Shown here: positions 25,745-34,727 of the stretch, piece after piece | Numbering within the stretch: the stretch's first letter is position 1 | Layout of the letters: each line of letters begins with the position of its first letter | Assembly: GCF_902459805.1 (NCBI RefSeq) | Contig: NZ_CABPST010000006.1 | Coordinates: forward strand, 124,001-188,000 | DNA from: Pandoraea bronchicola | GTDB lineage: Bacteria; Pseudomonadota; Gammaproteobacteria; Burkholderiales; Burkholderiaceae | Length of the DNA stretch: 64,000 nucleotides | Direction: 5' to 3' | Position numbers and translations under genes: made by a program | The notes under the pieces: generated by a model | Told to the model about the DNA's origin: nothing | Seen by the model: only the letters and a program-made list of their open reading frames with translations | Databases searched by the model: none

Positions 25745-26875
25745 ATGCCACTGCAGCGCTTCATTGCCCGCCGACTGGGCGCTCTCACCGAGCCGAGCAC
25801 CCGCATTCCTTACGCGTGGGTGTACCACGAGCCCGACGTCTTCATGCAACGCACGTCGTCGTTGAGCGTTGCCAAAAAATACCTGCACCGTCGCCTGCGT
25901 CTTGCCATGAGCGGGCAGTCGAGTCGCGAGGTGCGTCATGTGGCGCCGAACGCGCGTGTGCTCTGGATCTACGGCGGCAAGGCGTCGGTGGGCGATGCTG
26001 TGATGGACATGTCTGGCCGGGCGCTGCTGCGCGGGCGAGAAGGCCCTGTCGATTTGCTGATTACGCCGGGCCTGAAGGCGGTGTTCGAGGGTGACGATAT
26101 TTTCCGTCACGTCTACGACGATCCTGCGAGTGTGGATCCGGGCGATTACGACGTTGTCGTGTTGCAGGAATTCAACTATCCGACACTGCGGTTGAAGCGG
26201 AAATTTTTCCCGTCGCTGCCATTTGCGTGCTTGTTCCGCTTCTTTCACGGTCCGGACCGTAACCAGACGCAGTTCAGCCTTGCGGCCGTGAACGACGTCT
26301 TCTCGTTGGGGCTGGCGTCCGACGATTTATTCGCGCGTGCGAAGCCGTATCTGCGCGGGGAGTCGGAATTACCGGAGGCCGTTGCGCGGCAATTACCGCC
26401 GGGACCGTTTCTGGTGCTCGCGATGGGCGGAGTCGAGCCGCGCCGCACGTATGCGCACTGGCGCGAGTTCTTGCAAGCCTATGACATTGCCTACCAGCCG
26501 GGGATGCCGACGGGCATCGTCTTGTTGGGATCGGGCAATGGTGCAGAGGCGGCAAAGGCGTTGATGACGGCGAAGTTTGTCCATTTGCAATTGGTGTCAT
26601 TCGTTGGTCAGTTGACGTTGCGCGATGCGAAGCGGGTGATTGCAAACGCTTCGCTATTCGTGGGTGCCGATGGTGGTTTGATGCATGTCGCGCACACGAC
26701 GCCGACGCCGAGCGTGACCCTCTTCGCGAAGGCGGAACCTCCCTATTTGCGGCTTACGCCGCAGTGCCGATCGACGCCGTTGCAGACGGATTCCGACGTG
26801 AGTGCGGTGGATCCGGCGGAGTTGTCGGAAACGGTTGTGGCCACATTGGCATCGACGCCGCCGCGATTGCGCTAG
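25745..26875 (+). CDS. GT9-like glycosyltransferase (heptosyltransferase family)
   Basis: The 376-aa protein has a GT-B fold typical of ADP-heptose:LPS transferases. An N-terminal Rossmann half begins at APNARVLWIYGGKASVGDAV, and a C-terminal nucleotide-sugar half carries FLVLAMGGVEPRRTYAHW, TGIVLLGSGNGAEAAKAL, LVSFVGQLTLRDAKRVI and ASLFVGADGGLMHVAHTT; the last matches the GADGGLMH/GxDTGLxH consensus of GT9. No LPS gene is adjacent, so it is an orphan; the acceptor is unknown. ATG 25745 and an upstream GTG at 25685 both lack a Shine-Dalgarno; I prefer 25745 because codon use before it is atypical. It is convergent with the Fe-alcohol dehydrogenase gene across a 20-bp inverted repeat. Confidence 0.78.
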   Translation: MPLQRFIARRLGALTEPSTRIPYAWVYHEPDVFMQRTSSLSVAKKYLHRRLRLAMSGQSSREVRHVAPNARVLWIYGGKASVGDAVMDMSGRALLRGREGPVDLLITPGLKAVFEGDDIFRHVYDDPASVDPGDYDVVVLQEFNYPTLRLKRKFFPSLPFACLFRFFHGPDRNQTQFSLAAVNDVFSLGLASDDLFARAKPYLRGESELPEAVARQLPPGPFLVLAMGGVEPRRTYAHWREFLQAYDIAYQPGMPTGIVLLGSGNGAEAAKALMTAKFVHLQLVSFVGQLTLRDAKRVIANASLFVGADGGLMHVAHTTPTPSVTLFAKAEPPYLRLTPQCRSTPLQTDSDVSAVDPAELSETVVATLASTPPRLR

Positions 26876-26981
26876 GCGGATATCGGCGGCATGCCTTTCC
26901 CGCATTTGGCTGGCAATCGAGGGCGCGAGAGGTGCTGTTGTAGCGAGGCGGGGGTGATGGAGGGGGAGCGGCGGGGAAAGA

Positions 26982-27052
26982 GACGGACCGGGGCCCCTTT
27001 CTGAATCGAGTTGGGTCTATGTCTGAGAGGCGGAAAGGGGCCCCGGTCCGTC
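26982..27052. repeat. 20-bp perfect inverted repeat with 31-nt loop
   Basis: GACGGACCGGGGCCCCTTTC (26982-27001) is exactly complementary to GAAAGGGGCCCCGGTCCGTC (27033-27052). It lies in the 279-bp gap between convergent genes and would give a very stable hairpin, or two short self-complementary GGGGCCCC centres. It may be a bidirectional terminator or a dispersed repeat; its 31-nt loop and lack of a T tract are unusual for the former. Confidence 0.75.
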
Positions 27053-27154
27053 GGCGAGGTGCTATGGAAGCGTGAAGCAGGTCAGGGGGGCAGCGGGTCA
27101 ACTGACCGGCATATCGGCCGATCAGCGACGCCGAAGGGCGATGAGCCCGGCGTT

Positions 27155-28318
27155 TCAGAACGCGGCGCTATAGATAGCGAGGGCGTCAGCCTCGGTGACC
27201 TCACGCGGGTTATTCACGAGAAGACGTGTCTGGAGCATGGCGTCGCGGGCCATGCGGGCGATGTCGTCTTGCTTGACGCCGACTTCGCGCAACGTGCGCG
27301 GAATGGCGGTATCGACGATTAATTGCTCGATGTGTTGGATGAGCGCATCGGTTTTCGCTTCATCGCTGCCGGAGACCTTGGCGGGAAGAATCACATCGGC
27401 CAGCTCCGCGTAAAGCTTGCTTGCGGCGGGGGCATTGAAGCGCATGACGTGTGAGAGGACGAGAGCGTTCGAGAGGCCGTGAGCGACGTGGAAGATGCCA
27501 CCGATCGGGTAGGCGAGGGCATGAACGGCGGCGACGGGCGAGTTCGCGAAGGCTTGTCCGGCGAACATGGCGCCGACCAGCATGGCTTCGCGGGCTTGGC
27601 GATTATTGCCGTCGTTGCAGGCGGGCAGCAGATTGCGCGAGAGCAGCTCGAGGGCTTTCACGGCGAGCGTGTCTGAAATCGGATTCTTCAGGTGCGCGGA
27701 CGTATAGGCTTCGATGGCATGCACCATCGCGTCGATACCCGTTGCGGCGGTGGCGGCGCGAGGCAGGCCGAGCGTGAGTTCCGCGTCGAGAATTGCGAGA
27801 TCGGCGTAAAGCTGCGGCGCGACAACGCCCATCTTCGTCGTTTCGCCGGTTGTCACGATCGACACGGCCGTGACTTCCGAGCCCGTGCCTGCGGTCGTCG
27901 GCATTTGAACCAAGGGCAGGCGCGCGCCTGTCACCTTCTTGATGCCGTACATCTCCTTGATCGACTGCGTGCCGGGGAGCAGCACGGCGAGCAGCTTGGC
28001 CACGTCCATCGACGAGCCGCCGCCCAATCCCAGCACAATCTCCGCATCGGCCGCGCGAGCGCGTTCGGCGGCTTCCAGCACCACGTGCTCGGGCGGATCG
28101 GCGATCACGTCGTCGATCACCGAGACTTGCCAGTCATGCTTGGCCAGATCGGCCAGCGCGGGGGCTAGCAAACCGCTCTTGTGCAAAAAGCCGTCAGTCA
28201 CCACGCACAGGCGTTTGCCTGCCGGATACTGCTCGCGCAACAGCGCGCCGAGGCGGCGTGCTGCACCAAATTCCACGACGACGGTCGGAACCGTCTGGAA
28301 ACGAAAAGCGTTCATCAT
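27155..28318 (-). CDS. Iron-containing (group III) alcohol dehydrogenase
   Basis: The 387-aa enzyme has the Fe-ADH layout: an N-terminal nucleotide-binding half with EIVLGLGGGSSMDVAKLLAV and LPLVQMPTTAGTGSEVTAVS, and a helical half with TGIDAMVHAIEAYTSAHLKN (metal Asp/His) and HALAYPIGGIFHVAHGLSNA (metal His pair). It should reversibly oxidise an alcohol to an aldehyde with NAD(P). GAGGACAACG precedes ATG 28318. It is the last gene of a minus-strand set that also holds a LivFGMHK importer and a succinate-semialdehyde-type dehydrogenase. With the latter it could convert 4-hydroxybutyrate to succinate. The family is secure, the substrate inferred. Confidence 0.9.
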   Translation of the reverse strand: MMNAFRFQTVPTVVVEFGAARRLGALLREQYPAGKRLCVVTDGFLHKSGLLAPALADLAKHDWQVSVIDDVIADPPEHVVLEAAERARAADAEIVLGLGGGSSMDVAKLLAVLLPGTQSIKEMYGIKKVTGARLPLVQMPTTAGTGSEVTAVSIVTTGETTKMGVVAPQLYADLAILDAELTLGLPRAATAATGIDAMVHAIEAYTSAHLKNPISDTLAVKALELLSRNLLPACNDGNNRQAREAMLVGAMFAGQAFANSPVAAVHALAYPIGGIFHVAHGLSNALVLSHVMRFNAPAASKLYAELADVILPAKVSGSDEAKTDALIQHIEQLIVDTAIPRTLREVGVKQDDIARMARDAMLQTRLLVNNPREVTEADALAIYSAAF

Positions 28319-28345
28319 CGTTGTCCTCTTGAGACCTTCTCAGAC

Positions 28346-28987
28346 TCACGCGACCATTTGGCCGCGATCGATTCGGTAGACGTTATCGAGCACCGCGCCT
28401 GCGTGTTGCAGGTCGGCACCCGACAGGATCACGGCGAGGCCGGCGCCGCGCATCTGGCCGATCACCTCGGCAATGCGCTTCGAGAGTGCCGGGGCCACGC
28501 CTTCGAACGGTTCGTCGAGCATCAGCAGGCGCGAGCTTGTCATCAGCGCGCGTCCGACGGCCACCAGTTTCTGCTGACCTCCCGACAATTGCAAGGCGCG
28601 GCGTGGTGCCCACTCACGGGCTTCGGGAATGATGCGGTAGACCTTGTCCAGACGTTCCTGCACGTCCTTCGCCTTCAGCGCCCAGGCGGGCACACAGAGG
28701 TTTTCCTCCACCGTCATGTCCGGAATCAGGCGCCGATCCTCCGGTGCGTAGCCGATACCCAGTGACGTGCGCTCATGCGACGGCGCTTTCACCAGATCCA
28801 CGCCGTCAAACGTCAACGTGCCGCCGTTCGACTTCACCAGACCCATGATCGCGCGCAGCGTCGTAGTCTTGCCGGCGCCGTTGCGCCCGATCAGACCGAC
28901 AATTGCGCCCTTGGGTACCGAGAACTGCACCCCGCGCAGAATGTCCGTCGCGCCGAAGCGCACATTCAAATTGCTGACTTCAAGCAT
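28346..28987 (-). CDS. livF: Branched-chain-type ABC importer ATPase LivF
   Basis: The 213-aa ATPase has GLIGRNGAGKTTTLRAIMGL (Walker A), GIGYAPEDRRLIPDMTVEEN (LivF-type Q loop), LSGGQQKLVAVGRAL (signature) and LLMLDEPFEGVAP (Walker B). The DEPFEGVAP pattern is typical of LivF rather than LivG. The H-loop position reads LSGADLQ, so the usual His of the switch region appears absent, and the protein ends about 20 residues earlier than E. coli LivF (237 aa). ATG 28987 overlaps the livG stop by eight bases. It pairs with LivG in a hydrophobic amino-acid or organic-acid importer. Confidence 0.88.
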   Translation of the reverse strand: MLEVSNLNVRFGATDILRGVQFSVPKGAIVGLIGRNGAGKTTTLRAIMGLVKSNGGTLTFDGVDLVKAPSHERTSLGIGYAPEDRRLIPDMTVEENLCVPAWALKAKDVQERLDKVYRIIPEAREWAPRRALQLSGGQQKLVAVGRALMTSSRLLMLDEPFEGVAPALSKRIAEVIGQMRGAGLAVILSGADLQHAGAVLDNVYRIDRGQMVA

Positions 28988-29744
28988 GGGCCACCTCGCC
29001 TGCCACATTCGCGGTGTCCGGCACGGCGGCCACCGTCTCGCCAATGATCAACTCGCGTACCTGCGCATCGGCCAGCACCACATCGGGCGTGCCGTCCGCC
29101 AGAATGCGGCCGTCGCAAAACGCCAGCACCCGATCGCTGTAGCGACGCACGATTTCCATATCGTGCTCCACGAACAGCACCGTAATGCCCAATGCGCGCG
29201 CTGCATCCAGCACACGATTCATCACGTCGAACTTCTCTTCCGCGGCCACCCCCGAAGTCGGCTCGTCGAGCAACAGTACCTCCGGCTTGCAGACCATCGC
29301 GAGCGCAATATCCAGCAGCTTGCGTACGCCCTCGGGCAGCGTGCCCGAAATCATGTCCGCGAACTCCAGCACGCCAAGACGCGCCAGACTCTCGTTCGCC
29401 AACTCGGCCGACAGGCCCGAAATCGCCAACGCGATCTCGATGTTCTCACGCGCCGTCTGCGAGCCGAAGAGCTGCGGAATCTGGAACGACCGGGCAATGC
29501 CAAGACGCGTAATCTTGCGTGGCGCGAGCCCCGTGATGCGCTTGCCGCGGAAAACGATCTCGCCGCGATCCGGCTTGATGTAGCCCGTGAGCATGTTCAC
29601 GAACGTCGTCTTGCCCGCACCGTTCGTGCCGATCAGCCCTACCACGCTTTGCGCGTCGATGTTGACCGTAATGTCCTTCGCCGGCGTGACACTGCCGAAC
29701 GTCTTGTGCAGGCCAGTGGCCTCAATGATGTGATTCGATGCCAT
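28980..29744 (-). CDS. livG: Branched-chain-type ABC importer ATPase LivG
   Basis: The 254-aa ATPase has GLIGTNGAGKTTFVNMLTGY (Walker A), GIARSFQIPQLFGSQTAREN (LivG Q loop), LLLDEPTSGVA (Walker B), LFVEHDMEIVRRYSDRVLAF (H loop) and the LivG C-terminal GRILADGTPDVV tail. The signature region reads LPEGVRKLLDIALAM, with LPEG in place of LSxG, a deviation seen in some LivG-like proteins. ATG 29744 follows AAGGGG at six bases; an alternative ATG at 29759 overlaps the livM stop (ATGA). The gene is coupled to livF by an 8-bp overlap. Confidence 0.88.
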   Translation of the reverse strand: MASNHIIEATGLHKTFGSVTPAKDITVNIDAQSVVGLIGTNGAGKTTFVNMLTGYIKPDRGEIVFRGKRITGLAPRKITRLGIARSFQIPQLFGSQTARENIEIALAISGLSAELANESLARLGVLEFADMISGTLPEGVRKLLDIALAMVCKPEVLLLDEPTSGVAAEEKFDVMNRVLDAARALGITVLFVEHDMEIVRRYSDRVLAFCDGRILADGTPDVVLADAQVRELIIGETVAAVPDTANVAGEVAHA

Positions 29745-29755
29745 CTCGCGCCCCT

Positions 29756-30778
29756 TCATGCCGCGTCGCCCGAGGCGGCCGCCGTTGCCGTTGCCGATTT
29801 CGTCTGCGTGACCGGATGCCCCGCTGCCGGCTTGCGACGCGCCAGACCCAGACTCGTCAGCCCGCCCGGCAGGAACGCAATGATCGCCAGCATGATCGCG
29901 CCCATCACGATCTGCCACGTGTTCGGTGCGTAGCGATACGCCATCGCGCGCGCCACTTCCAGCAAGAGCGCCCCGATGAACGGCGAGAAGGCGAAACGCG
30001 TGCCCGAGAGCACCGCAATGAAGACGAACTCGCCCGAGGTCGTCCAGAACGCCATGTCCGGATCGATGTGACCGATGTTGAACGCCTGCAACGCGCCGCC
30101 CAGACCAGCGAGGGCGCCGGCGATCACGTACGTCAGGTGAATGTTCGCGCGCGCCGACGTGCCCAGATACTCCACACGGATCTCGTTGTCCTTGATCGCG
30201 GGGCCAAGACGGCCCGGCGTCGAGCGCATATACAGCGCTACGGCCATCACACAGACAATCGCGGCGATGAAGCCCACCGCGAAAAGATTCGTGCCCGTGA
30301 GCTGCCACGGCTCGGCGCTGCTGCCGAGCGTCGGCGCGTTCACGTTGAAGCCGTCGCTGCCGCCCAGTTCCACGTTATTGAGCAACAGGCCGTAGCAAAT
30401 CATCGACAGCGCCAGCGTGAGCATCGCGAAGAAAATGTCGCGATAACGCGCCAGCAGGAAGCCGAGCACTAGCGCGAGCACCGCCGAGACGATCATCGAG
30501 ATGGCCAGCAGTGCGAACAGCTCCGTCAGGCCGTAATAGTTCATGCCGAGGCCCACGCAGTACGCACCGACTGCGAAGAACAGCGCCTGCCCGAACGAGG
30601 CCAGCCCCGTGCGCAACAACAGCGCCAGCCCCAACGCGACGATGCCCTTCGACAACGCCACCGACACCAGAAACTGCCACTGCGGCAGCGCCAGACCTGC
30701 CGCACCGATGGCGGCGAAACCGATCACCGCGAGCCACGTGCCTGGCGCGCGCAGGTGAGAACAGATTGCGGAACTCAT
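29756..30778 (-). CDS. livM: Branched-chain-type ABC permease LivM
   Basis: The 340-aa membrane protein has about nine to ten segments and LivM features: KGIVALGLALLLRTGLASFG, FFAVGAYCVGLGMNYYG, FFAMLTLALSMICYGLLLNN, and the EAA-like loop TPGRLGPAIKDNEIRVEYLG. Its last 30 residues form a polar Ala/Thr/Ser tail. ATG 30778 overlaps the livH stop (ATGA). It forms the heterodimeric pore with LivH. Confidence 0.9.
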   Translation of the reverse strand: MSSAICSHLRAPGTWLAVIGFAAIGAAGLALPQWQFLVSVALSKGIVALGLALLLRTGLASFGQALFFAVGAYCVGLGMNYYGLTELFALLAISMIVSAVLALVLGFLLARYRDIFFAMLTLALSMICYGLLLNNVELGGSDGFNVNAPTLGSSAEPWQLTGTNLFAVGFIAAIVCVMAVALYMRSTPGRLGPAIKDNEIRVEYLGTSARANIHLTYVIAGALAGLGGALQAFNIGHIDPDMAFWTTSGEFVFIAVLSGTRFAFSPFIGALLLEVARAMAYRYAPNTWQIVMGAIMLAIIAFLPGGLTSLGLARRKPAAGHPVTQTKSATATAAASGDAA

Positions 30779-31671
30779 ATCTTGCGAGCCTCCATCGGAG
30801 CGAAGATGCCTTTCGGACGCACAGCCAGCACCAGCGCCATGACGATGTAAATCGAGAACAGCTCGCCTTGCGGCCAGTAATGCACGGCACTGGCGCGCAC
30901 CAGACCCACGAGCAAGGCGCCGAATGCCGCGCCGGGCAACGAGCCAAGCCCGCCGATCACCACCACCGCAAACGTCAGCACCACGATCTCCACCCCCATG
31001 CCCGGCGCCACCGACACCGTCGGTGCGGTCAGCGCACCGCCGATGGCAGCCAGAACGGCCCCGGCCATGAACGTCACCACGAAATAGCGGCTCACGCGAA
31101 TGCCCATCGCCTGACTGACTTCGCGGTCGTGAATCACCGCGCGCAGCAAACGGCCGCTGCGGGTGAACTTCAGGAACGACGTCAGGCCGATGCCCGCCAC
31201 GAGGGCCACCCCCACAATCAGGAAGTTGTAGTTCGGGTACGAAAGATCGCCCAGATCGAAATTGCCGAGGAAGCTGTATGGCTCCGACACCGTGTACGGG
31301 TCTACCCCCCACACCAGCTTGATGGCGTCTTCCATGATCAGGAAGAGTGCATAAGTGACCAGCAGCAGCACCACGGGGTCTTGCCCGTAGAAACGCTTGA
31401 GCACCCCGCGCTCCATGATGAAACCGATGGCTCCGCCCGCGACGATGGCCGCCAGCACGAGCAACAGATAGCTCACGTAAAGGTTGCCGCCCTGGGCAAC
31501 CCACGGACCGATCAACGTCACGCCAGCGTACGCCCCCAACGCGTACAGGCTGCCGTGCGCCATGTTCAAGATTTTGAGCACGCCGTAGACGAGGGTCAGT
31601 CCCAGGGCAACCAGGAACAGCCACGCGGCGTACATCACCCCGTCCACCAGGACGGCGTAGATCTGCGACAT
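30775..31671 (-). CDS. livH: Branched-chain-type ABC permease LivH
   Basis: The 298-aa membrane protein carries LivH signatures: LGLTLVYGVLKILNMAHGSL at TM1-2, LYALGAYAGVTLIG, GRLLRAVIHDREVSQAMGIR (EAA loop), and VVVIGGLGSLPGAAFGALLV near the C-terminus. AAGGAGAATGCGAG lies before the ATG. It is 129 bp after the livK-like gene; the gap between them shows no clear terminator, so the two are probably co-transcribed. Confidence 0.92.
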   Translation of the reverse strand: MSQIYAVLVDGVMYAAWLFLVALGLTLVYGVLKILNMAHGSLYALGAYAGVTLIGPWVAQGGNLYVSYLLLVLAAIVAGGAIGFIMERGVLKRFYGQDPVVLLLVTYALFLIMEDAIKLVWGVDPYTVSEPYSFLGNFDLGDLSYPNYNFLIVGVALVAGIGLTSFLKFTRSGRLLRAVIHDREVSQAMGIRVSRYFVVTFMAGAVLAAIGGALTAPTVSVAPGMGVEIVVLTFAVVVIGGLGSLPGAAFGALLVGLVRASAVHYWPQGELFSIYIVMALVLAVRPKGIFAPMEARKI

Positions 31672-31800
31672 CTCGCATTCTCCTTGGAACGCAAGGCAGC
31701 AGGCGGTACACAGACCGCCACGCCAGCCTTGCGAGTACGACTCAGGGTCGTGACAGCTATATTGCGCAGAGGACTCGTAAGTCCTCCTGAACGAGACGCC

Positions 31801-33093
31801 TTAGTGTTTCAGGCCGCCCTTGATCCACTCGGCCGACTTCACGCCTTCGGGCGGGGTGACTTCCGCGATCGAGTACTGCTTCACGTCGGTCACGGTGACC
31901 TTGCCGTTCACGTTCTTCACAATGCCGAACGCCGTGCCTTGCGCTGCCTGATGACCCTTGCCCAGCGTCAGGCCGATCTTGCCGGCCGGCGCGTCGAACG
32001 CGAGGTGCTCGAACGAAGCGATGACTTGCTCCGGCGTGGGCTGCTTGCCGCCGTTGGCTGCCTGCGCCTTCTCATAGGCGGCCTTGAGCGCGAGAATGCT
32101 CTGGTTCATCTTGTACGACGGGTAGCTCGGCGTATCGTTGAACTTCGCGCTGTAAGCAGTGCGCAACCAACGGTTAAGAGCGTTGTCGGGCGCGAACATG
32201 CCGTACATGCCGCGTGCACCGATGATCACGCCGTCCGGCAGACGCGTCTTGCCGTGCGTGGCCGTCTCACCGGCGGTGAGCACCGTCAGCGACTTCTTGA
32301 ACAGATCGCGCGGACCGGCCTGCACGACGAGGCCTTCCAGATCGCCACCCCAGAAGCTCGAGTGCAGCACGTCCGGGTGCGCGGCCAACAGGCTCGAAAT
32401 ACCGGCGTTGTACTGACCTGCGCCCAACTGCGGCATTTGCGAGCTGACGGCCTTCGCGTTCGGCTTGAGCGCCTTGAGCGTGCCTTCGAAGTCGGCCCAG
32501 GCGTCCTGACCCCAGGCGTAGTTCTGGTTGATACCGGCGTACGTTTGCAGATCCGGCTTGCGCTCGGCGACGTAACGCGCTGCGCCCACGTTGTCCATCG
32601 TGGCCGTGGCCACCGGGCGGAAGACGTACTTGAAGCTGGCGTCTTCGAACACGCGCGGCGTGCCGCAATCGAAGAACAGCGTGACCTTCTTCAGTTCTTC
32701 GGCGACCGGTGCAATCGCCAGGCAGTTGCCCGACGACGTGTAACCGACCACATAGTCCACGCCCTGATTCAGCAGGTTGCGGTATTCGCTCACTTGCTTG
32801 CTCGTGCTGCCCGCCTCGTCGATGTAGACGAGTTCGATCGGCGCGCCGCCGAAGCCCTTCGTGGCGTAAGGGGCAGGCACCTTGCCGGCGTTGAGTTCGG
32901 CCGCCGTGACTTCGGCGGCGTTTTTGGCGGGCACGCCGAAGGGGCCTGCGGCGGCACCCGACATGAACGTCACGATACCGATCTTGATCGGCTTCCCATC
33001 GGCTTGCGCCGTCGTGGCAACCGAGGCGATGGCGGCGCCGGCCGCAAGTGCGAGAGCGAGCGGCTTCATGCCGCGCTGGATAACGCGCTTCAT
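31801..33093 (-). CDS. LivK-type ABC substrate-binding protein
   Basis: The 430-aa product has a Sec signal peptide (to about residue 32, TTAQA) and a type I periplasmic-binding fold (Peripla_BP_6): KIGIVTFMSGAAAGPFGVPA, IELVYIDEAGSTSKQVSEYR, DYVVGYTSSGNCLAIAPVAE, FRPVATATMDNVGAARYVAE and GINQNYAWGQDAWADFEGTL. It is about 60 residues longer than E. coli LivK, as in the subgroup that binds aromatic or other organic acids rather than leucine. It delivers the ligand to LivHM. The identity of the ligand is open; linked alcohol and semialdehyde dehydrogenases suggest a C4 compound. Confidence 0.88.
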   Translation of the reverse strand: MKRVIQRGMKPLALALAAGAAIASVATTAQADGKPIKIGIVTFMSGAAAGPFGVPAKNAAEVTAAELNAGKVPAPYATKGFGGAPIELVYIDEAGSTSKQVSEYRNLLNQGVDYVVGYTSSGNCLAIAPVAEELKKVTLFFDCGTPRVFEDASFKYVFRPVATATMDNVGAARYVAERKPDLQTYAGINQNYAWGQDAWADFEGTLKALKPNAKAVSSQMPQLGAGQYNAGISSLLAAHPDVLHSSFWGGDLEGLVVQAGPRDLFKKSLTVLTAGETATHGKTRLPDGVIIGARGMYGMFAPDNALNRWLRTAYSAKFNDTPSYPSYKMNQSILALKAAYEKAQAANGGKQPTPEQVIASFEHLAFDAPAGKIGLTLGKGHQAAQGTAFGIVKNVNGKVTVTDVKQYSIAEVTPPEGVKSAEWIKGGLKH

Positions 33094-33203
33094 ACTGGTT
33101 TCCTTTGGTGGTGTTGCGACTTGTGTGTCGATTTATGAATTGACGGAGTTCTGATGCTCCGGTGCTTCGGTGCGATAACAGGGCCTGTGCTCAGGCCCGT
33201 TCG

Positions 33204-34652
33204 TCACACCTGCAGGCACAGGTACTTCAGTTCGAGGTACTCCTCGATGCCGTAGTGCGAGCCTTCGCGGCCCACCCCGGATTGCTTGATGCCGCCGAAC
33301 GGCGCCACCTCGTTCGAGATCAGGCCGGTGTTCAGGCCGACCATGCCGTACTCGAGCGCTTCGGCCGTGCGCCATGCGCGAGAGATGTCCCGCGTGTACA
33401 GGTAGGCGGCGAGACCGAATTCGGTGTCGTTCGCCAGCGCAACGGCGTCGGCGTCGCGCGTGAAGCGGAAGAGCGGCGCCACCGGGCCGAAGATTTCTTC
33501 CCGGGCCACTCGCATCTGCGACGTCGCGTCGGCAATCACGGTCGGTGCGTAATAAGTGCCACCCAGCGCATGGGCTTCGCCGCCCACCAGCACGCGGGCG
33601 CCGCGCGACTTGGCGTCTTCGACGAGCGTTACGACCTTTTCGACCGCCTTGCCTTCGATCAACGGTCCGATCACCACGCCGTCTTCCAGGCCGTTACCGA
33701 CCTTCATTTCGGCCACACGCTGCGCGAACTTCCCGGCGAACGCGTCGTAGACGCCGTCCTGGATATAGAAGCGATTGGCGCACACGCATGTCTGACCGCC
33801 ATTGCGGTACTTGGCGGCGATGGCGCCTTCAACCGCGGCGTCGAGATCCGCATCGTCGAACACGATGAACGGTGCGTTGCCGCCCAGCTCCAGCGACATG
33901 CGCTTGACGGTCGGCGCGCACTGCGCCATGAGCAGACGGCCCACGCCAGTCGAACCCGTGAACGACAGCTTGCGCACGCTCGGGTGCGACGTGAGCACGC
34001 CACCCACGGCGCGTGCGTCGCCCGTCACGACCTGGAACACACCGCCGGGAATGCCGGCGCGGTGGGCCAACTCAGCCAGCGCAAATGCGGAGAGCGGAGT
34101 GAGCTCGGAGGGCTTGACGACGATGGCGCAACCGGCAGCCAGTGCCGGGGCGACCTTGCGCGTGATCATCGCTGCCGGGAAATTCCACGGCGTGATGGCC
34201 GCACAGACGCCAACCGGCTGCTTGAGCGTGACGAGACGCTTGTCCGAGGCCGGTGTGGCGAGCACATCGCCGTCCACACGCTTGGCTTCTTCGGCAAACC
34301 ACTCGACGAAGCTGGCCGCATAGGCGATCTCGCCACGCGATTCGGCCAACGGCTTGCCTTGCTCACGCGTCATCAGATACGCCAGGTCGTCCGTGTGGGC
34401 GATCATCAGATCGAACCAGCGGCGCAAGACGGCAGCGCGCTCCTTGCCGGTACGGGCAGCCCACGGCTTCTGTGCGGCTTCGGCCGCCACCACGGCGCGC
34501 GTGGTTTCCTCGGCACCGAGTTCCGGCACCTTGGCCAGCACCTCGCCCGTGGCAGGGTCGAGCACGTCGAACGTCTTGCCGCTGTCGGCCGCGATCCATT
34601 GACCGTCGACCCAGGCGAGTGTCTTGAAGAGGGTAGTGTCTTTGAGTTGCAT
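33204..34652 (-). CDS. gabD: NAD(P)-dependent succinate-semialdehyde dehydrogenase-type aldehyde dehydrogenase
   Basis: The 482-aa ALDH has ITPWNFPAAMITRKVAPALA (cofactor binding), LSFTGSTGVGRLLMAQCAPT, the catalytic Glu in LELGGNAPFIVFDDADLDAA, the nucleophile Cys in NGGQTCVCANRFYIQ, and C-terminal GLNTGLISNEVAPFGGIKQS with GVGREGSHYGIEEYLELKYL. The last motif and the two vicinal cysteines match GabD-type enzymes. It oxidises a semialdehyde to an acid, probably succinic semialdehyde to succinate. It is the first gene of the minus-strand set, divergent from an IclR regulator across three operator-like repeats. Confidence 0.88.
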   Translation of the reverse strand: MQLKDTTLFKTLAWVDGQWIAADSGKTFDVLDPATGEVLAKVPELGAEETTRAVVAAEAAQKPWAARTGKERAAVLRRWFDLMIAHTDDLAYLMTREQGKPLAESRGEIAYAASFVEWFAEEAKRVDGDVLATPASDKRLVTLKQPVGVCAAITPWNFPAAMITRKVAPALAAGCAIVVKPSELTPLSAFALAELAHRAGIPGGVFQVVTGDARAVGGVLTSHPSVRKLSFTGSTGVGRLLMAQCAPTVKRMSLELGGNAPFIVFDDADLDAAVEGAIAAKYRNGGQTCVCANRFYIQDGVYDAFAGKFAQRVAEMKVGNGLEDGVVIGPLIEGKAVEKVVTLVEDAKSRGARVLVGGEAHALGGTYYAPTVIADATSQMRVAREEIFGPVAPLFRFTRDADAVALANDTEFGLAAYLYTRDISRAWRTAEALEYGMVGLNTGLISNEVAPFGGIKQSGVGREGSHYGIEEYLELKYLCLQV

Positions 34653-34727
34653 GGCAGTTGGCCGGGCTCGCCGGCTTTTCCTGTTGGCGAAACGGCGGGC
34701 GGCAATGTCTCGGCTTGTCGCTTGCCG

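Noticed and set aside
30511-33138. 875-codon plus-strand frame across livM, livH and the livK-like gene
   Set aside because: It shadows three clear Liv genes on the other strand and has no domain.
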